Origin: an uncultured Clostridia bacterium
GTDB lineage: Bacteria > Bacillota > Clostridia > Lachnospirales > CAMZNU01
Assembly: GCA_947313885.1 (NCBI GenBank)
Contig: CAMZNU010000010.1
Span: forward strand, 1-64,000
Direction: 5' to 3'
DNA: 64,000 nucleotides
Shown: positions 44,616 to 54,240 of the stretch, in pieces
How the letters are laid out: each line of letters opens with the position of its first letter
Numbering within the stretch: position 1 is the first letter of the stretch
Program-made: the position numbers and the translations under genes
The notes under the pieces: generated by a model
Database searches by the model: none
Seen by the model: the letters and a program-made list of their open reading frames with translations, nothing else
What the model was told of the DNA's origin: nothing

Positions 44616-45212
44616 ATGAAAATTATAGGAGTAACAGGAAATATAGGTAGTGGTAAAACTATAATAAGCGAAAAATTTAAAGAAGAAAATAGCTGTGTAA
44701 TAAATGCAGATAAAGTAGGACATAAAATATTAGAATATAAAAAATACGCATATGAGGAAGTAATAAAAGAATTTGGGGTAAGTATATTAATAGATGGTAA
44801 AAAAGTAGATAGAAAAAAACTAGGTGAAATAGTATTTAATAATAAAAATAAGCTAGATAAATTAACGTTAATAACTCATAAATATATAGTTAAATATATT
44901 TTAGAAACAATAAATATAGAAAAAGAAAAAGGGTATGAATTTTTAGTAATAGATGCACCGTTATTAATAGATGTAGGAATGGAGAAGTTATGTGACTATG
45001 TAATAGTAGTAACTAGTAATGATGATGACCGAATAAAAAGAATAATGGAAAGGGATTTAGTAAGTAAAGAGTTAGCTATAAAAAAAATGAAATCACAAAA
45101 AACTAAAGATGAGTTAATAAAGTACGGTGATTACATAATAGAAAATATAGGGACTATATATGAACTAGAGAAAAAAACAATTAAATTAATAAATGAGTTA
45201 AGGGGAAAATAG
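44616..45212 (+). CDS. coaE: Dephospho-CoA kinase
   Basis: 198 aa. P-loop GVTGNIGSGKT near 5, NADKVGHKILE, and VIDAPLLIDVGMEKLCDYVIVV near 110. Last step of CoA synthesis, relevant to a CoA-ester-based fermentation. It lies between polA and the lytic transglycosylase gene with no promoter visible. Confidence 0.95.
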   Translation: MKIIGVTGNIGSGKTIISEKFKEENSCVINADKVGHKILEYKKYAYEEVIKEFGVSILIDGKKVDRKKLGEIVFNNKNKLDKLTLITHKYIVKYILETINIEKEKGYEFLVIDAPLLIDVGMEKLCDYVIVVTSNDDDRIKRIMERDLVSKELAIKKMKSQKTKDELIKYGDYIIENIGTIYELEKKTIKLINELRGK

Positions 45213-45779
45213 ATGTTAGTAAAAATAGGAAAATTATCAATAGTAATGATATTTATAGGTCTTAGTTTATTTATAGGGTATAAAAGTTTTTATATAGTAG
45301 GAAAAAAAATTTTTCCATTAAAAGAAGAATATATAATAAGGGAAATGAGTAATAAATATGAAGTAGATCCGTATTTAATAAGTGGAATTATTTATACCGA
45401 AAGTAAATTTAATAAGTATGCGATATCAAATAAAGGTGCAAAAGGATATATGCAACTTATGGACACGACGGCGATATGGGGACAGGATGAAATAAAGTTA
45501 GATAATTTTGATATAGAAAAGGTGTACGAGGCGAAATATAACATAGAAATAGGGACGTGGTATATAAGTAAATTAATAAAACAGTTTGGAAGTGTAGATG
45601 TGGCATTGGCAAGCTACAATGCAGGAAGTGGAAATGTAAGTAAATGGCTTGAAAATGTAAGATATAGTACAGATAAAAAAACCCTTAAAAACATACCATT
45701 TGAGGAAACTAAAAATTATGTCGATAAAGTTAAAAAAATAAAAGAAGTGTATAAAATATTGTATAAAGATTATTTTTAA
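45213..45779 (+). CDS. Membrane-anchored lytic transglycosylase
   Basis: 188 aa. One N-terminal membrane segment (IVMIFIGLSLFIGYKSF), then an SLT/goose-lysozyme-like domain: YEVDPYLISGIIYTESKFN with catalytic Glu near 64, GAKGYMQLM, and VALASYNAGSGNVSKWL. It cleaves peptidoglycan glycan strands outside the membrane. Its ATG directly follows the coaE stop. Confidence 0.92.
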   Translation: MLVKIGKLSIVMIFIGLSLFIGYKSFYIVGKKIFPLKEEYIIREMSNKYEVDPYLISGIIYTESKFNKYAISNKGAKGYMQLMDTTAIWGQDEIKLDNFDIEKVYEAKYNIEIGTWYISKLIKQFGSVDVALASYNAGSGNVSKWLENVRYSTDKKTLKNIPFEETKNYVDKVKKIKEVYKILYKDYF

Positions 45780-45791
45780 TAGGAGACGGAT

Positions 45792-47408
45792 GTGTTGAAA
45801 ATAAATAAAAGTGTAAAACTAATAATGATAATAGTAATAACGCTAGTATTAGTAAGCTGTATAAATGAAGAAAAAGCACTAATAGAAGAAATAAATGTAA
45901 AAGAAATAAAAAAAGAGAAAGTAAGAAAAGAAAAAGGTGAAATAACGATAAGTATAGCACCGCCTAAAACGTTTAACCCTTTAAAAAATGAAGACATCTA
46001 TATAAATAATATGTTAGAAATATTATTTGAGCCACTTTTTGAATTAGATGAAAATTATAGACCAAAGCCTATTTTAGTTGAGAGCTTCACATCAAACTAT
46101 ACGGACAACACTACAACAATAAAATTAAAAGAAGGGCTTAAATGGAGTAATGGAACAGATATAACATCAGATGATATAATATATTCATTAGAAGTGATTA
46201 AAAATGCAAGTGAAAAGTCTATGTATAAAAACATGGTACGTGACGTAGTAAGTGCTAAAAAAGAAGATGAGTTAAAGGTAACTATACAATATGGGACGCC
46301 AAAGATGTTAATAGGTTATGATTTATTATTTCCGATTATATCAAAACAATATTATAGCAAAAAAGGTGTAGATTTAGAACCTATGGGAAATGGTAAATAT
46401 AAGTTTGTAGATTTAAATAAAAGTAGAGAATATCTGTTAGAAAGAGATGAAAGTAAAGAAATAAGTGGAAATATAGAAAAAATAAATGTAATAGTAATTC
46501 AAGATAGTGCAACTATGTTGTATAGTTTTGAGCAAAATAAAACAGATGTTATTATTTCAAGTTTCGAGGATTGGAATAAATATAATATGTCAAAGGAAAG
46601 TAATAGTTACAATTTTTATAATCAAGAATTTGAATTTATAGGAATGAATTTCGATAGAATACTTTTGCAAGATAAAAACCTTAGAATATTGTTAGATATG
46701 TTAACAAACGAAGAAGAGTTATTAAGTAAAGTATATTTAAATGATGGTGGGATAACTAAAACACCAGTAAATCCAAAAAGTTTTTTGTATAATGAAGATG
46801 TAAAAGATTATGGAAGTGATATAAATATTATAAACGATATTATAAAAGAAAATTTTACAACAGAAGAAAAAAACGGAATTAAAAAATTATATACAGATAT
46901 AAATGGTATTAAAAAAGAAATACTATTGAGCTTAATAGTTAATGAAGAAAATGAATTAAGGATAAAAGTAAGTGAATATTTAAAAAAAACAATGAAAAAG
47001 TTCGGAATAGAAATAGAAATATCAAAGTTACCATATAGCGAATATTTAGAAAGAATTAATGTTGGTAATTATGATTTATTTTTAGGAGGATATAAAAGTG
47101 AAGCGAATCAAGATATAACGCCATTATTTGGAGTTATAGATAATGGTGAATTTGGCAATGTGTTTAATTATAAGATTAATAATATAGAAGAAAGAGTATA
47201 TGCTGTAAGAAATGCAAGAGGTGAAGAGCAATATAAAGTTGCATTAGAGCAGTTACAAAAATTAATAGCAGAGGAAATCATAATAATTAACACAGTGTAT
47301 AAAAAGGATATGATGTTAACAAATAGCACGATAAAGAATGATGAACATATATCTTATTCAAACCCGTTTAGAGGTATAGATAAGTTAGTTATGTATGAGT
47401 ATAAATAA
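45792..47408 (+). CDS. Oligopeptide-binding lipoprotein (OppA/DppA family)
   Basis: 538 aa from GTG 45792 behind AGGAGA. Signal peptide with lipobox LVSC. SBP_bac_5 features: TFNPLKNEDIYINNMLEILFEPLFELDENYRPKPILVES-type N-terminus (FEPLFELDENYRPKPILVES) and LKEGLKWSNGTDITSDDI. It binds peptides for an ABC importer, whose permease and ATPase genes are not adjacent. Placed after coaE and the transglycosylase, ended by a strong terminator. Confidence 0.88.
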   Translation: MLKINKSVKLIMIIVITLVLVSCINEEKALIEEINVKEIKKEKVRKEKGEITISIAPPKTFNPLKNEDIYINNMLEILFEPLFELDENYRPKPILVESFTSNYTDNTTTIKLKEGLKWSNGTDITSDDIIYSLEVIKNASEKSMYKNMVRDVVSAKKEDELKVTIQYGTPKMLIGYDLLFPIISKQYYSKKGVDLEPMGNGKYKFVDLNKSREYLLERDESKEISGNIEKINVIVIQDSATMLYSFEQNKTDVIISSFEDWNKYNMSKESNSYNFYNQEFEFIGMNFDRILLQDKNLRILLDMLTNEEELLSKVYLNDGGITKTPVNPKSFLYNEDVKDYGSDINIINDIIKENFTTEEKNGIKKLYTDINGIKKEILLSLIVNEENELRIKVSEYLKKTMKKFGIEIEISKLPYSEYLERINVGNYDLFLGGYKSEANQDITPLFGVIDNGEFGNVFNYKINNIEERVYAVRNARGEEQYKVALEQLQKLIAEEIIIINTVYKKDMMLTNSTIKNDEHISYSNPFRGIDKLVMYEYK

Positions 47409-47456
47409 AAAGACATAAAAAAAGAATCCACTAAGATTCTTTTTTTATGTCTTTTT
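47407..47456. terminator. Bidirectional terminator oppA-like / degV
   Basis: A 22-bp perfect stem, AAAAAGACAT, A tract, GAATC and its complement, with a CACTAA loop. Confidence 0.93.
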
Positions 47457-48306
47457 AAAAACCTATCATAATACCGCCTTTATCACCTTGAGTAATACAA
47501 AGTGCAGTAGGGTCTGCAATAATGATATTTTTAAAATTAGTTTTTTCTTTTAATTTTTCTTTAATATAATTAGCGCGTTCTAAACAACGTACGTGAGTAA
47601 TTACTAAAGTTCTAGAAGTAAAATCAATATCTTGATTAGAAATTAAATCAATAAGTTTGTTATAAACTTTAGATGCACGTGGTTTGTGTAATAAAGCAAC
47701 TTCGCCATTTTCAGACTTACATAAAGGTCTAATAGATAATATAGAAGCAATTTTCGCTATGTAAGGACTAACGCGACCATTTTTAACTAATGTGTTATAT
47801 CTTTCTAATATTATATAAAAATTCAAATCATTTTTAATGAAGTTAGAAATTTTTTCGTTAATTTCTGTTGGTGTAAGTTTTTCATTGATAAAATCAATAG
47901 CTTTAAGTACACAAGCAGTTTCAGCAGCAGTAGCTACTAAAGTATCGTATATATAAATTGTTTTTGATGAATTTGGAAATTCTTCTTCGAACATAGATTT
48001 ACCTAATACAGCACTACTGTAAGTAGCACTAATTTTAGAAGACATACAAAAAATAAAAACTGTATCAACACTATCATCATTAATAGCATCAAAAAAATGT
48101 TGCGGTGATGGTGCGGCAGTTCTAGGAATTCCTTTAAATTTCATAAGTTTATCAAAATAGTTATCAGTAGAAATATTACTATCATCTATAAACTCCTCAT
48201 CGCCAAGAGTAATAGTAATAGGAATACTGGTAAAAGAATATAAATCGTTTTGTATTGTCATTTTATCGACAATGTCACAAGCGCTATCGGCTATAATTTT
48301 TATCAT
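47455..48306 (-). CDS. DegV-family fatty-acid-binding protein
   Basis: 283 aa. KIIADSACDI at the N-terminus, ITLGDEEFIDDSNIS, TAAPSPQHFFDAI and GRVSPYIAKIASILSIRPL match DegV. Such proteins bind acyl chains, and FakB relatives hand fatty acids to a kinase; whether this is a true FakB is not clear. GGAGG precedes ATG. It is convergent with the oppA-like gene. Confidence 0.92.
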   Translation of the reverse strand: MIKIIADSACDIVDKMTIQNDLYSFTSIPITITLGDEEFIDDSNISTDNYFDKLMKFKGIPRTAAPSPQHFFDAINDDSVDTVFIFCMSSKISATYSSAVLGKSMFEEEFPNSSKTIYIYDTLVATAAETACVLKAIDFINEKLTPTEINEKISNFIKNDLNFYIILERYNTLVKNGRVSPYIAKIASILSIRPLCKSENGEVALLHKPRASKVYNKLIDLISNQDIDFTSRTLVITHVRCLERANYIKEKLKEKTNFKNIIIADPTALCITQGDKGGIMIGF

Positions 48307-48372
48307 AAAACACCTCCATAGAATATAAAAATATTATAGCATAAAAATTATAAAAGTAAAATATTTATAAAA

Positions 48373-48564
48373 TCAACAAAAAGTATCAAATTTTTTATAA
48401 AAAGGAGTTTTATGTTTGCAAGATTTAGAAGTGAAATGAGTACAGCCACGGCATTGTGGTGGTTTACGAACGACATTAATCATAGCATTCATGTAAGAGA
48501 CAACTTGTTTATTAGAAACAGGAGTATAATTTTCGCAAAAAGTTATTTTTTTATTAGTCGACAT
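48373..48564 (-). CDS. Small Cys-rich protein, 63 aa
   Basis: TAGGAGG 6 nt before ATG supports translation. Five Cys: one near residue 10 and four in a C-terminal QCRGC, SKSC, DTFC array that looks metal-binding. I do not recognise it. It ends in TGA, a stop little used in this window. Bases 48565-48715 upstream are AT-rich with no gene. Confidence 0.6.
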   Translation of the reverse strand: MSTNKKITFCENYTPVSNKQVVSYMNAMINVVRKPPQCRGCTHFTSKSCKHKTPFYKKFDTFC

Positions 48565-48715
48565 ATAGACCTCCTAAGGTTTTAATTTTAGTATTGTCTT
48601 TAAAATATAAAATTATCATTTAAAGTAGAAAAATAGTAATTATTTATAGTTGTTTAAAAATAAAATAAGAAAAGCAAAATTATAGAAAGAAAAATAGTTA
48701 AAAATTAAATATAGA

Positions 48716-48744
48716 TTGATATAAAAAAATAAATATTATATAAT
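48716..48744 (+). promoter_or_regulatory. Promoter of gmk operon
   Basis: TTGATA, 17 nt, TATAAT, about 34 nt upstream of gmk. Confidence 0.8.
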
Positions 48745-48777
48745 AGGTTAATTATAATAAACAAAGGAGAGTTACCT

Positions 48778-49386
48778 ATGAGCATTAAAGGTATGTTAAT
48801 AGTTATATCGGGTCCATCAGGCTCTGGAAAAGGAACAGTAGTAAACGAACTTAGGAAAAATGAAATGTATGCGTTATCTGTATCGATGACAACAAGATTA
48901 CCACGACTAAATGAAAAAGATAGTGTAGATTATTTTTTTAGAACAAAAGAAGAGTTTTTAAAAATTAGAGAAGCTGATGGTTTTTTAGAACATGCTGAGT
49001 TTGTAGGTAATATGTATGGTACTCCAAAATCCTACGTGGAAGAAAAAATAAATGAAGGAAAAGCAGTAATATTAGAAATAGATGTTATAGGGGCATTACA
49101 AGTAAAAAAAATATTTAATGAATGTATATTAATATTTTTAATACCGCCGACAAAAGAAATATTAAGAGAAAGGTTAATAGGAAGAAATACAGAAGATGCA
49201 ATAGTAATAGAAAGGAGACTAAAGAAAGCAGAGGATGAGATAACACAAATTGATAACTACGATTACCTAATAATAAATGATAAAGTACTTAATGCTGTGA
49301 ACCAAATATCATGTATAGTAAGTGCGGAGAGATTAAAACCAAAAAATTGTAAATTAAAAGTTAAAGAGTTTATAGGAGGAGAATAG
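48778..49386 (+). CDS. gmk: Guanylate kinase
   Basis: 202 aa. P-loop VISGPSGSGKGTV near 8, SVSMTTRLPRLNEKDSVDYFF near 35 and EIDVIGALQVKK near 100. It phosphorylates GMP. It begins the gmk-rpoZ-priA-def-fmt-yugP run found in Clostridia; coaBC, often between rpoZ and priA, is absent here. Confidence 0.96.
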   Translation: MSIKGMLIVISGPSGSGKGTVVNELRKNEMYALSVSMTTRLPRLNEKDSVDYFFRTKEEFLKIREADGFLEHAEFVGNMYGTPKSYVEEKINEGKAVILEIDVIGALQVKKIFNECILIFLIPPTKEILRERLIGRNTEDAIVIERRLKKAEDEITQIDNYDYLIINDKVLNAVNQISCIVSAERLKPKNCKLKVKEFIGGE

Positions 49387-49387
49387 T

Positions 49388-49633
49388 ATGTTAGAGCCGT
49401 CATATACACAATTAATGAAACAACTAAATGAAGATCAAATAAAAGGAAAAGAAATAACGAGTAGGTATTCGATAGTGTTAGTTGCGGCAAATAGAGCGAG
49501 ACAATTAATAGCGGGAGAAGAGCAAACAACTACTAATGAAGTTAATAAGCCATTATCAATAGCTATAAAAGAGATGAGTGAGAATAATTTAAAAATAGAA
49601 ATGAATTTAGACATAGAAGAAATAGTAGATTAA
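49388..49633 (+). CDS. rpoZ: RNA polymerase omega subunit
   Basis: 81 aa. RYSIVLVAANRARQLIAGE and NKPLSIAIKEM are the omega signature. It helps to fold and hold RpoC. AGGAGGA precedes it, 1 nt after gmk. Confidence 0.93.
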   Translation: MLEPSYTQLMKQLNEDQIKGKEITSRYSIVLVAANRARQLIAGEEQTTTNEVNKPLSIAIKEMSENNLKIEMNLDIEEIVD

Positions 49634-49646
49634 TTAAGGAAATTAA

Positions 49647-52088
49647 ATGTATAAGTATGCGAAGGTAATAGTAAATGTATCACATAGTGAAGTTGATACT
49701 GTCTATAGTTATGAAATACCAAAAAAATTTAGCGACAAGGTAGAAATAGGTATGAGAGTTATTGTACCATTTGGTTATGGGAATAAAAATATAGAGGGAT
49801 ACGTTGTAAATTTAATAAATGACATAGATATACCAGAAAAAAAAATAAAGTATATATTAGACATACCAGATGAAAAAAAAATATTTACTTTAGAGATGTT
49901 AAGTTTAGCGAAATACATGCGAGAAAAATATTACTGTAATTTTATAGATTGCCTAAACACAATGAAACCACAAGGTATAAAATTTAAAACAGAATATGTT
50001 ATTGAATTAATAGAAGAAACAGAAAAAAAATTAGTAACAGAAAAAGGAAAAGAAGTAATAAAATATTTAAAAGAAAAAGGGCTTAAAGTTTTAGAAGTAG
50101 AAATAATAGAGATATATGGAATTAATATAAAAAGAACATTAAAAAGTTTAGAAAATAAAAATATTGTAAAAAGGACACAATTATCGAAAGTAAAAGACTT
50201 AACACAACGTGTAAAAGTTGCATACTTAAATTATGATATAAACAATTTTTATAACGTTGTTAATAGTGTCCTAGAAAAAGAAGATAGTAAAAGTAAGATA
50301 GTAAAATATTTATTAGAAAACAAAAAAGGACGAGTAATAGATTTAGTAAAAATGTTTTCTAAATCGAAAAGTCCAATAGATACATTAGAGAAATACGGAA
50401 TAATTAAAATAGAAGTAGAAGAAGTTTTAAGAAACATAAATTATTCAATATATAAAGATAGTAGTGAAAAAAAAGTTTTAACAGATGAGCAGGATATGGT
50501 ATGTAATTATATTTTTGAAAAAATAGATAGTAAAAGTAATAAACCAATAGTTATACATGGAGTAACAGGTTCAGGAAAAACAGAAATATACATTCAGTTA
50601 TTAAAGAAAGTGTTAAAAGAAGGTAAAGAAGGTATTTTACTAGTTCCAGAAATTGCATTAACACCACAAACAGTAAGTAGGTTAGTAAATGTTTTTGGGG
50701 ATAAAGTTGGTATAACCCATAGTAGACTATCAGCAGGCGAGAGATATGATGAGTGGAAAAAAGCAAGAGATGGACAAGTATCAATAATGATAGGAGCAAG
50801 GTCAGCAGTATTTTCTCCATTTAAAAACCTTAGAATAATAATAATAGATGAAGAACATGAAAGTACGTATAGGTCGGAGACGACACCTAAGTATGACACT
50901 ATAGAAGTAGCGAGAAAAAGAATGGAAATAAGTAAAGGTACGTTAGTGTTAGGAAGTGCGACGCCTAGTATAAACACATATTACAAATGTGAAACTAATG
51001 AATACGAAATGGTAAAGTTAAATAAAAGAGTTAATAATAGTTTTCCAAATATTGAAATTGTAGATATGCGTGAACAATTAAAAAATGGAAATAAATCTAT
51101 ATTTAGTTGTCAGTTACAAAATAGTATAGAAAAAGCATTAAAAAATAAAGAACAAGTAATATTATTTTTAAACAAACGTGGTGCATCAAACTTTGTTAGT
51201 TGTAGAAGTTGTGGATATGTTTGTACTTGTGATAATTGTGCTGTGAGTTATACATACCATTCATATAAAAATAATTTAATGTGCCATTATTGTGGAAAAG
51301 AAATAGAAAACCCTAAAAATTGTCCGATGTGCGGTTCAAAATATATTAAGCATTTTGGAATAGGAACACAAAAGGTAGAAAATGAAGTAAAAAAAATATT
51401 TGATTGTGAAGTAGTAAGAATGGATTTAGATACTGTAGGTGGAAAAGATAGCCATAGTAAATTATTAGAAAAATTTAGAACTAAAAAAGCAGACGTGTTA
51501 GTAGGTACGCAAATGATAGCAAAAGGTTTAGATTTTGAAAATGTAACAGTAGTGGGAATAATAGCAGGTGATTTATCGATAAATAATGGAGATTTTAAGT
51601 CAGGGGAAAACACATTTCAATTGCTAACACAGGTATCGGGACGTGCGGGACGTGGCAGTAAAAAAGGGGAAGTGTATATACAAACATATAATCCAGAGCA
51701 TTACAGTATAATAAAAGCTAGTGAAAATGATTACGAAGGATTCTATAAACAGGAAATAGGAATAAGAAGAGCTATGAATTATCCGCCATTTAGTAATATT
51801 TTCGTAATATTGGTAATAGGGTCTAGCGAAAAAGAAGTTATAAATTTTTTAAATAATGTTAAAAGCGTACTAGAAATAAATAATATATATGAATATGAAA
51901 TATTAAATCCAACACCAGCAATAGTATCAAAAATCAAAAATAGATATAGATGGAAAATAATAATTAAAGGTGAAGACGAAAAAAAAATCAAAAATTTTGC
52001 TGTAGGAACTATAAAGCAAATAAAAAAAACTAATAACGTAACAAATTTAAATATCAGTTTAAATTTAAATCCTACAGTAATACCGTAA
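49647..52088 (+). CDS. priA: Primosomal protein N' (replication restart helicase)
   Basis: 813 aa. N-terminal DNA-binding domain (VNVSHSEVDTVYSYEIP), helicase GVTGSGKTE near 305 and IIIDEEHESTY near 402, a Zn region of paired Cys (CRSCGYVCTCDNC, CHYCGK, CPMCGSKY) near 515-560, and QVSGRAGRG near 660. Full length for PriA. Restarts stalled forks. Confidence 0.96.
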   Translation: MYKYAKVIVNVSHSEVDTVYSYEIPKKFSDKVEIGMRVIVPFGYGNKNIEGYVVNLINDIDIPEKKIKYILDIPDEKKIFTLEMLSLAKYMREKYYCNFIDCLNTMKPQGIKFKTEYVIELIEETEKKLVTEKGKEVIKYLKEKGLKVLEVEIIEIYGINIKRTLKSLENKNIVKRTQLSKVKDLTQRVKVAYLNYDINNFYNVVNSVLEKEDSKSKIVKYLLENKKGRVIDLVKMFSKSKSPIDTLEKYGIIKIEVEEVLRNINYSIYKDSSEKKVLTDEQDMVCNYIFEKIDSKSNKPIVIHGVTGSGKTEIYIQLLKKVLKEGKEGILLVPEIALTPQTVSRLVNVFGDKVGITHSRLSAGERYDEWKKARDGQVSIMIGARSAVFSPFKNLRIIIIDEEHESTYRSETTPKYDTIEVARKRMEISKGTLVLGSATPSINTYYKCETNEYEMVKLNKRVNNSFPNIEIVDMREQLKNGNKSIFSCQLQNSIEKALKNKEQVILFLNKRGASNFVSCRSCGYVCTCDNCAVSYTYHSYKNNLMCHYCGKEIENPKNCPMCGSKYIKHFGIGTQKVENEVKKIFDCEVVRMDLDTVGGKDSHSKLLEKFRTKKADVLVGTQMIAKGLDFENVTVVGIIAGDLSINNGDFKSGENTFQLLTQVSGRAGRGSKKGEVYIQTYNPEHYSIIKASENDYEGFYKQEIGIRRAMNYPPFSNIFVILVIGSSEKEVINFLNNVKSVLEINNIYEYEILNPTPAIVSKIKNRYRWKIIIKGEDEKKIKNFAVGTIKQIKKTNNVTNLNISLNLNPTVIP

Positions 52089-52098
52089 GGAGAATAAA

Positions 52099-52551
52099 AT
52101 GGCTATAAGAGAAATAAGACAAAAAGAAGATGTGGTTTTAAGAAAAATATCAAAAGAGGTAAAAGAGTTTGATAGTAAGTTAGAAATGATATTACAAGAT
52201 ATGGAAGACACAATGATAGAGAAGGAAGGGGTAGGAATAGCGGCTATCCAAATAGGTATATTAAAAAGAATATTTTTAGCAAATATAGATGATAAAATAA
52301 TAGAGTTTATAAATCCGAAAATATTAGAAAAAAAGGGATCACAAATAAATGAAGAAGGTTGTCTAAGTGCAGTAGGGGAAACAGGAAATGTAGAAAGAGC
52401 TACATATATAAAGGTGCAAGCCTATAATAGATTAGGTGAACAATTTATATATGAAGCGGAAGATTTCGAAGCGATAATAATAAGTCATGAATATGATCAT
52501 TTAGATGGTATTTTGTATTTGGATAAAGTGATAGAAAGTGACGAGATATAG
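52099..52551 (+). CDS. def: Peptide deformylase
   Basis: 150 aa. The three motifs are GVGIAAIQIG, EGCLSAVGE and HEYDHLDGIL (HExxH metal site plus Cys). It removes formyl from nascent Met and pairs with fmt downstream. AAGGAGA precedes ATG. Confidence 0.96.
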   Translation: MAIREIRQKEDVVLRKISKEVKEFDSKLEMILQDMEDTMIEKEGVGIAAIQIGILKRIFLANIDDKIIEFINPKILEKKGSQINEEGCLSAVGETGNVERATYIKVQAYNRLGEQFIYEAEDFEAIIISHEYDHLDGILYLDKVIESDEI

Positions 52552-52560
52552 GAGAACGAT

Positions 52561-53511
52561 ATGAAAATAGTATTTATGGGTACTCCAGACTTTGCAGTAC
52601 CGTCATTAGAAAAACTAATAGAGAAGCATAAAGTAGAATTAATAATAACACAACCAGATAGACCAAATAGAAGAGGCAAAAAAATTTCTTTTACACCAGT
52701 AAAAGAAATAGGATTAAAAAATGACATCGAAATATACCAACCGAAAAATTTAAAAGGTATTGATACGATAAAAAAGTTAAAAAAAATAAATGCGGATGTA
52801 TTTATAGTAATAGCTTATGGGCAAATTTTATCAGAAGAAATTTTACAAATACCAACGTATGGCTGTTTAAATGTACATGGAAGTATATTACCAAAATACA
52901 GAGGTGCAGCGCCTATACACTATGCGGTAAAAAATGGTGATGAAGAAACTGGTGTAACAATAATGTATATGGATAAAGGGCTAGATACAGGAGACATTAT
53001 AAAAATAGGTAAAATGAGTATATCGGCTAAACAAAATACAGGTGACGTACATGATGAAATGATGGAGTTAGGAAGTGAAGTGTTATTAGAAGTGCTAGAA
53101 GAAATAGAAAATGGTACAGTAAAAAGAGTTAAGCAAAATGATGAGAAGGCGACATTTACAAGTAAAATAAGTAAAGAAGAAGGACATATAAATTTCAATA
53201 AAACATCAGAAGAAGTATTAAATTTAGTTAGAGGGATGACACCATATCCGTCGGCATATACTATTTTAAATGATAAAAAATATAAAATAGGCGAAGTTGA
53301 AATAGTTGACGATGTGGAATTAAAAACAATAGAAGCTACAAACAATAGTAAAACAAATGGAGAAATAATTAAAAGTGAAGAAGAAATAATAGTTAAATGT
53401 AAGGGAGGAGGGATAAGAGTTAAAAAAATACAAAAACCAGGAAGTAAAATGATGTTAGTGAAAGATTTTTTAAGAGGAAATAAAATAGAAAAAGGAACAG
53501 TGTTAATTTAA
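52561..53511 (+). CDS. fmt: Methionyl-tRNA formyltransferase
   Basis: 316 aa. FMGTPDFAVPSLEKL at the start, NVHGSILPKYRGAAPIHYAV near 105, MDKGLDTGDII near 138, and a C-terminal OB-like domain. It formylates initiator Met-tRNA. The family relative at 20781 is not a second fmt because it lacks the AAPI continuation. Confidence 0.96.
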   Translation: MKIVFMGTPDFAVPSLEKLIEKHKVELIITQPDRPNRRGKKISFTPVKEIGLKNDIEIYQPKNLKGIDTIKKLKKINADVFIVIAYGQILSEEILQIPTYGCLNVHGSILPKYRGAAPIHYAVKNGDEETGVTIMYMDKGLDTGDIIKIGKMSISAKQNTGDVHDEMMELGSEVLLEVLEEIENGTVKRVKQNDEKATFTSKISKEEGHINFNKTSEEVLNLVRGMTPYPSAYTILNDKKYKIGEVEIVDDVELKTIEATNNSKTNGEIIKSEEEIIVKCKGGGIRVKKIQKPGSKMMLVKDFLRGNKIEKGTVLI

Positions 53512-53523
53512 AAGGAGGAAATT

Positions 53524-54219
53524 ATGTTTTATATGTATACAAGCACATCGATGGAAGTATGGTTATTTGTCTTATTGCCAGCATTTATGTTTGCGTTATA
53601 TGCGCAGTCAAACATTAAAAGTACGTTTAATAAATATTCAAAAATAAATAATAAAAGAGGTTTAACAGGAGCAGAAGTTGCAAAATTACTATTAGAAGCA
53701 AATGGAATATATGATGTAGAAGTTGAGTATGTAAAAGGTAATTTATCAGATCATTATGATCCAAGAAATAAAGTTATTAGACTATCAGATGCGGTATATG
53801 GAAGTAGATCACTAGCAGGCATTGGAGTAGCGGCACATGAAACAGGACATGCAATTCAGCACAACGAAAGTTATGGTCCATTAGCATTAAGACATATGAT
53901 ATTACCGATGGCACAAATAGGTGGAAGTTTAGCGATGCCAATATTTTTTGCAGGTTTTTTCATAACGCCAGATCTTTTGTATGTAGGTATAATATTATTT
54001 ACATTTACGATAATGTTTCAATTAGTTACATTACCAGTTGAATTTAATGCATCAAATCGTGCTATGAAAATATTAAGTAAAGAAAATATAATAGAAAAAG
54101 ATGAAATAGCACCAGCAAGAAAAGTGTTAAATGCAGCAGCATTAACATATGTAGCGGGAGTTGTTACGGCGGTGGCACAACTAATAAGATTATTAGTGAT
54201 AGCTAACGATAGAAGATAA
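53524..54219 (+). CDS. YugP-type membrane zinc metalloprotease
   Basis: 231 aa, AAAGGAGG before ATG. HETGHAIQH near 105 is the HExxH zinc motif. Membrane segments near 10-28, 130-165 and at the C-terminus. Family DUF/peptidase M-type (YugP), of unknown substrate, commonly after fmt in Clostridia, as here. Confidence 0.92.
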   Translation: MFYMYTSTSMEVWLFVLLPAFMFALYAQSNIKSTFNKYSKINNKRGLTGAEVAKLLLEANGIYDVEVEYVKGNLSDHYDPRNKVIRLSDAVYGSRSLAGIGVAAHETGHAIQHNESYGPLALRHMILPMAQIGGSLAMPIFFAGFFITPDLLYVGIILFTFTIMFQLVTLPVEFNASNRAMKILSKENIIEKDEIAPARKVLNAAALTYVAGVVTAVAQLIRLLVIANDRR

Positions 54220-54240
54220 ATCCTATATTAGGAGAATATA

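Noticed and set aside
48373-48400. TGA at the end of the small Cys-rich gene as a second selenocysteine codon
   Set aside because: The sequence after it is AT-only with no stem-loop and the frame soon stops; an ordinary stop fits.
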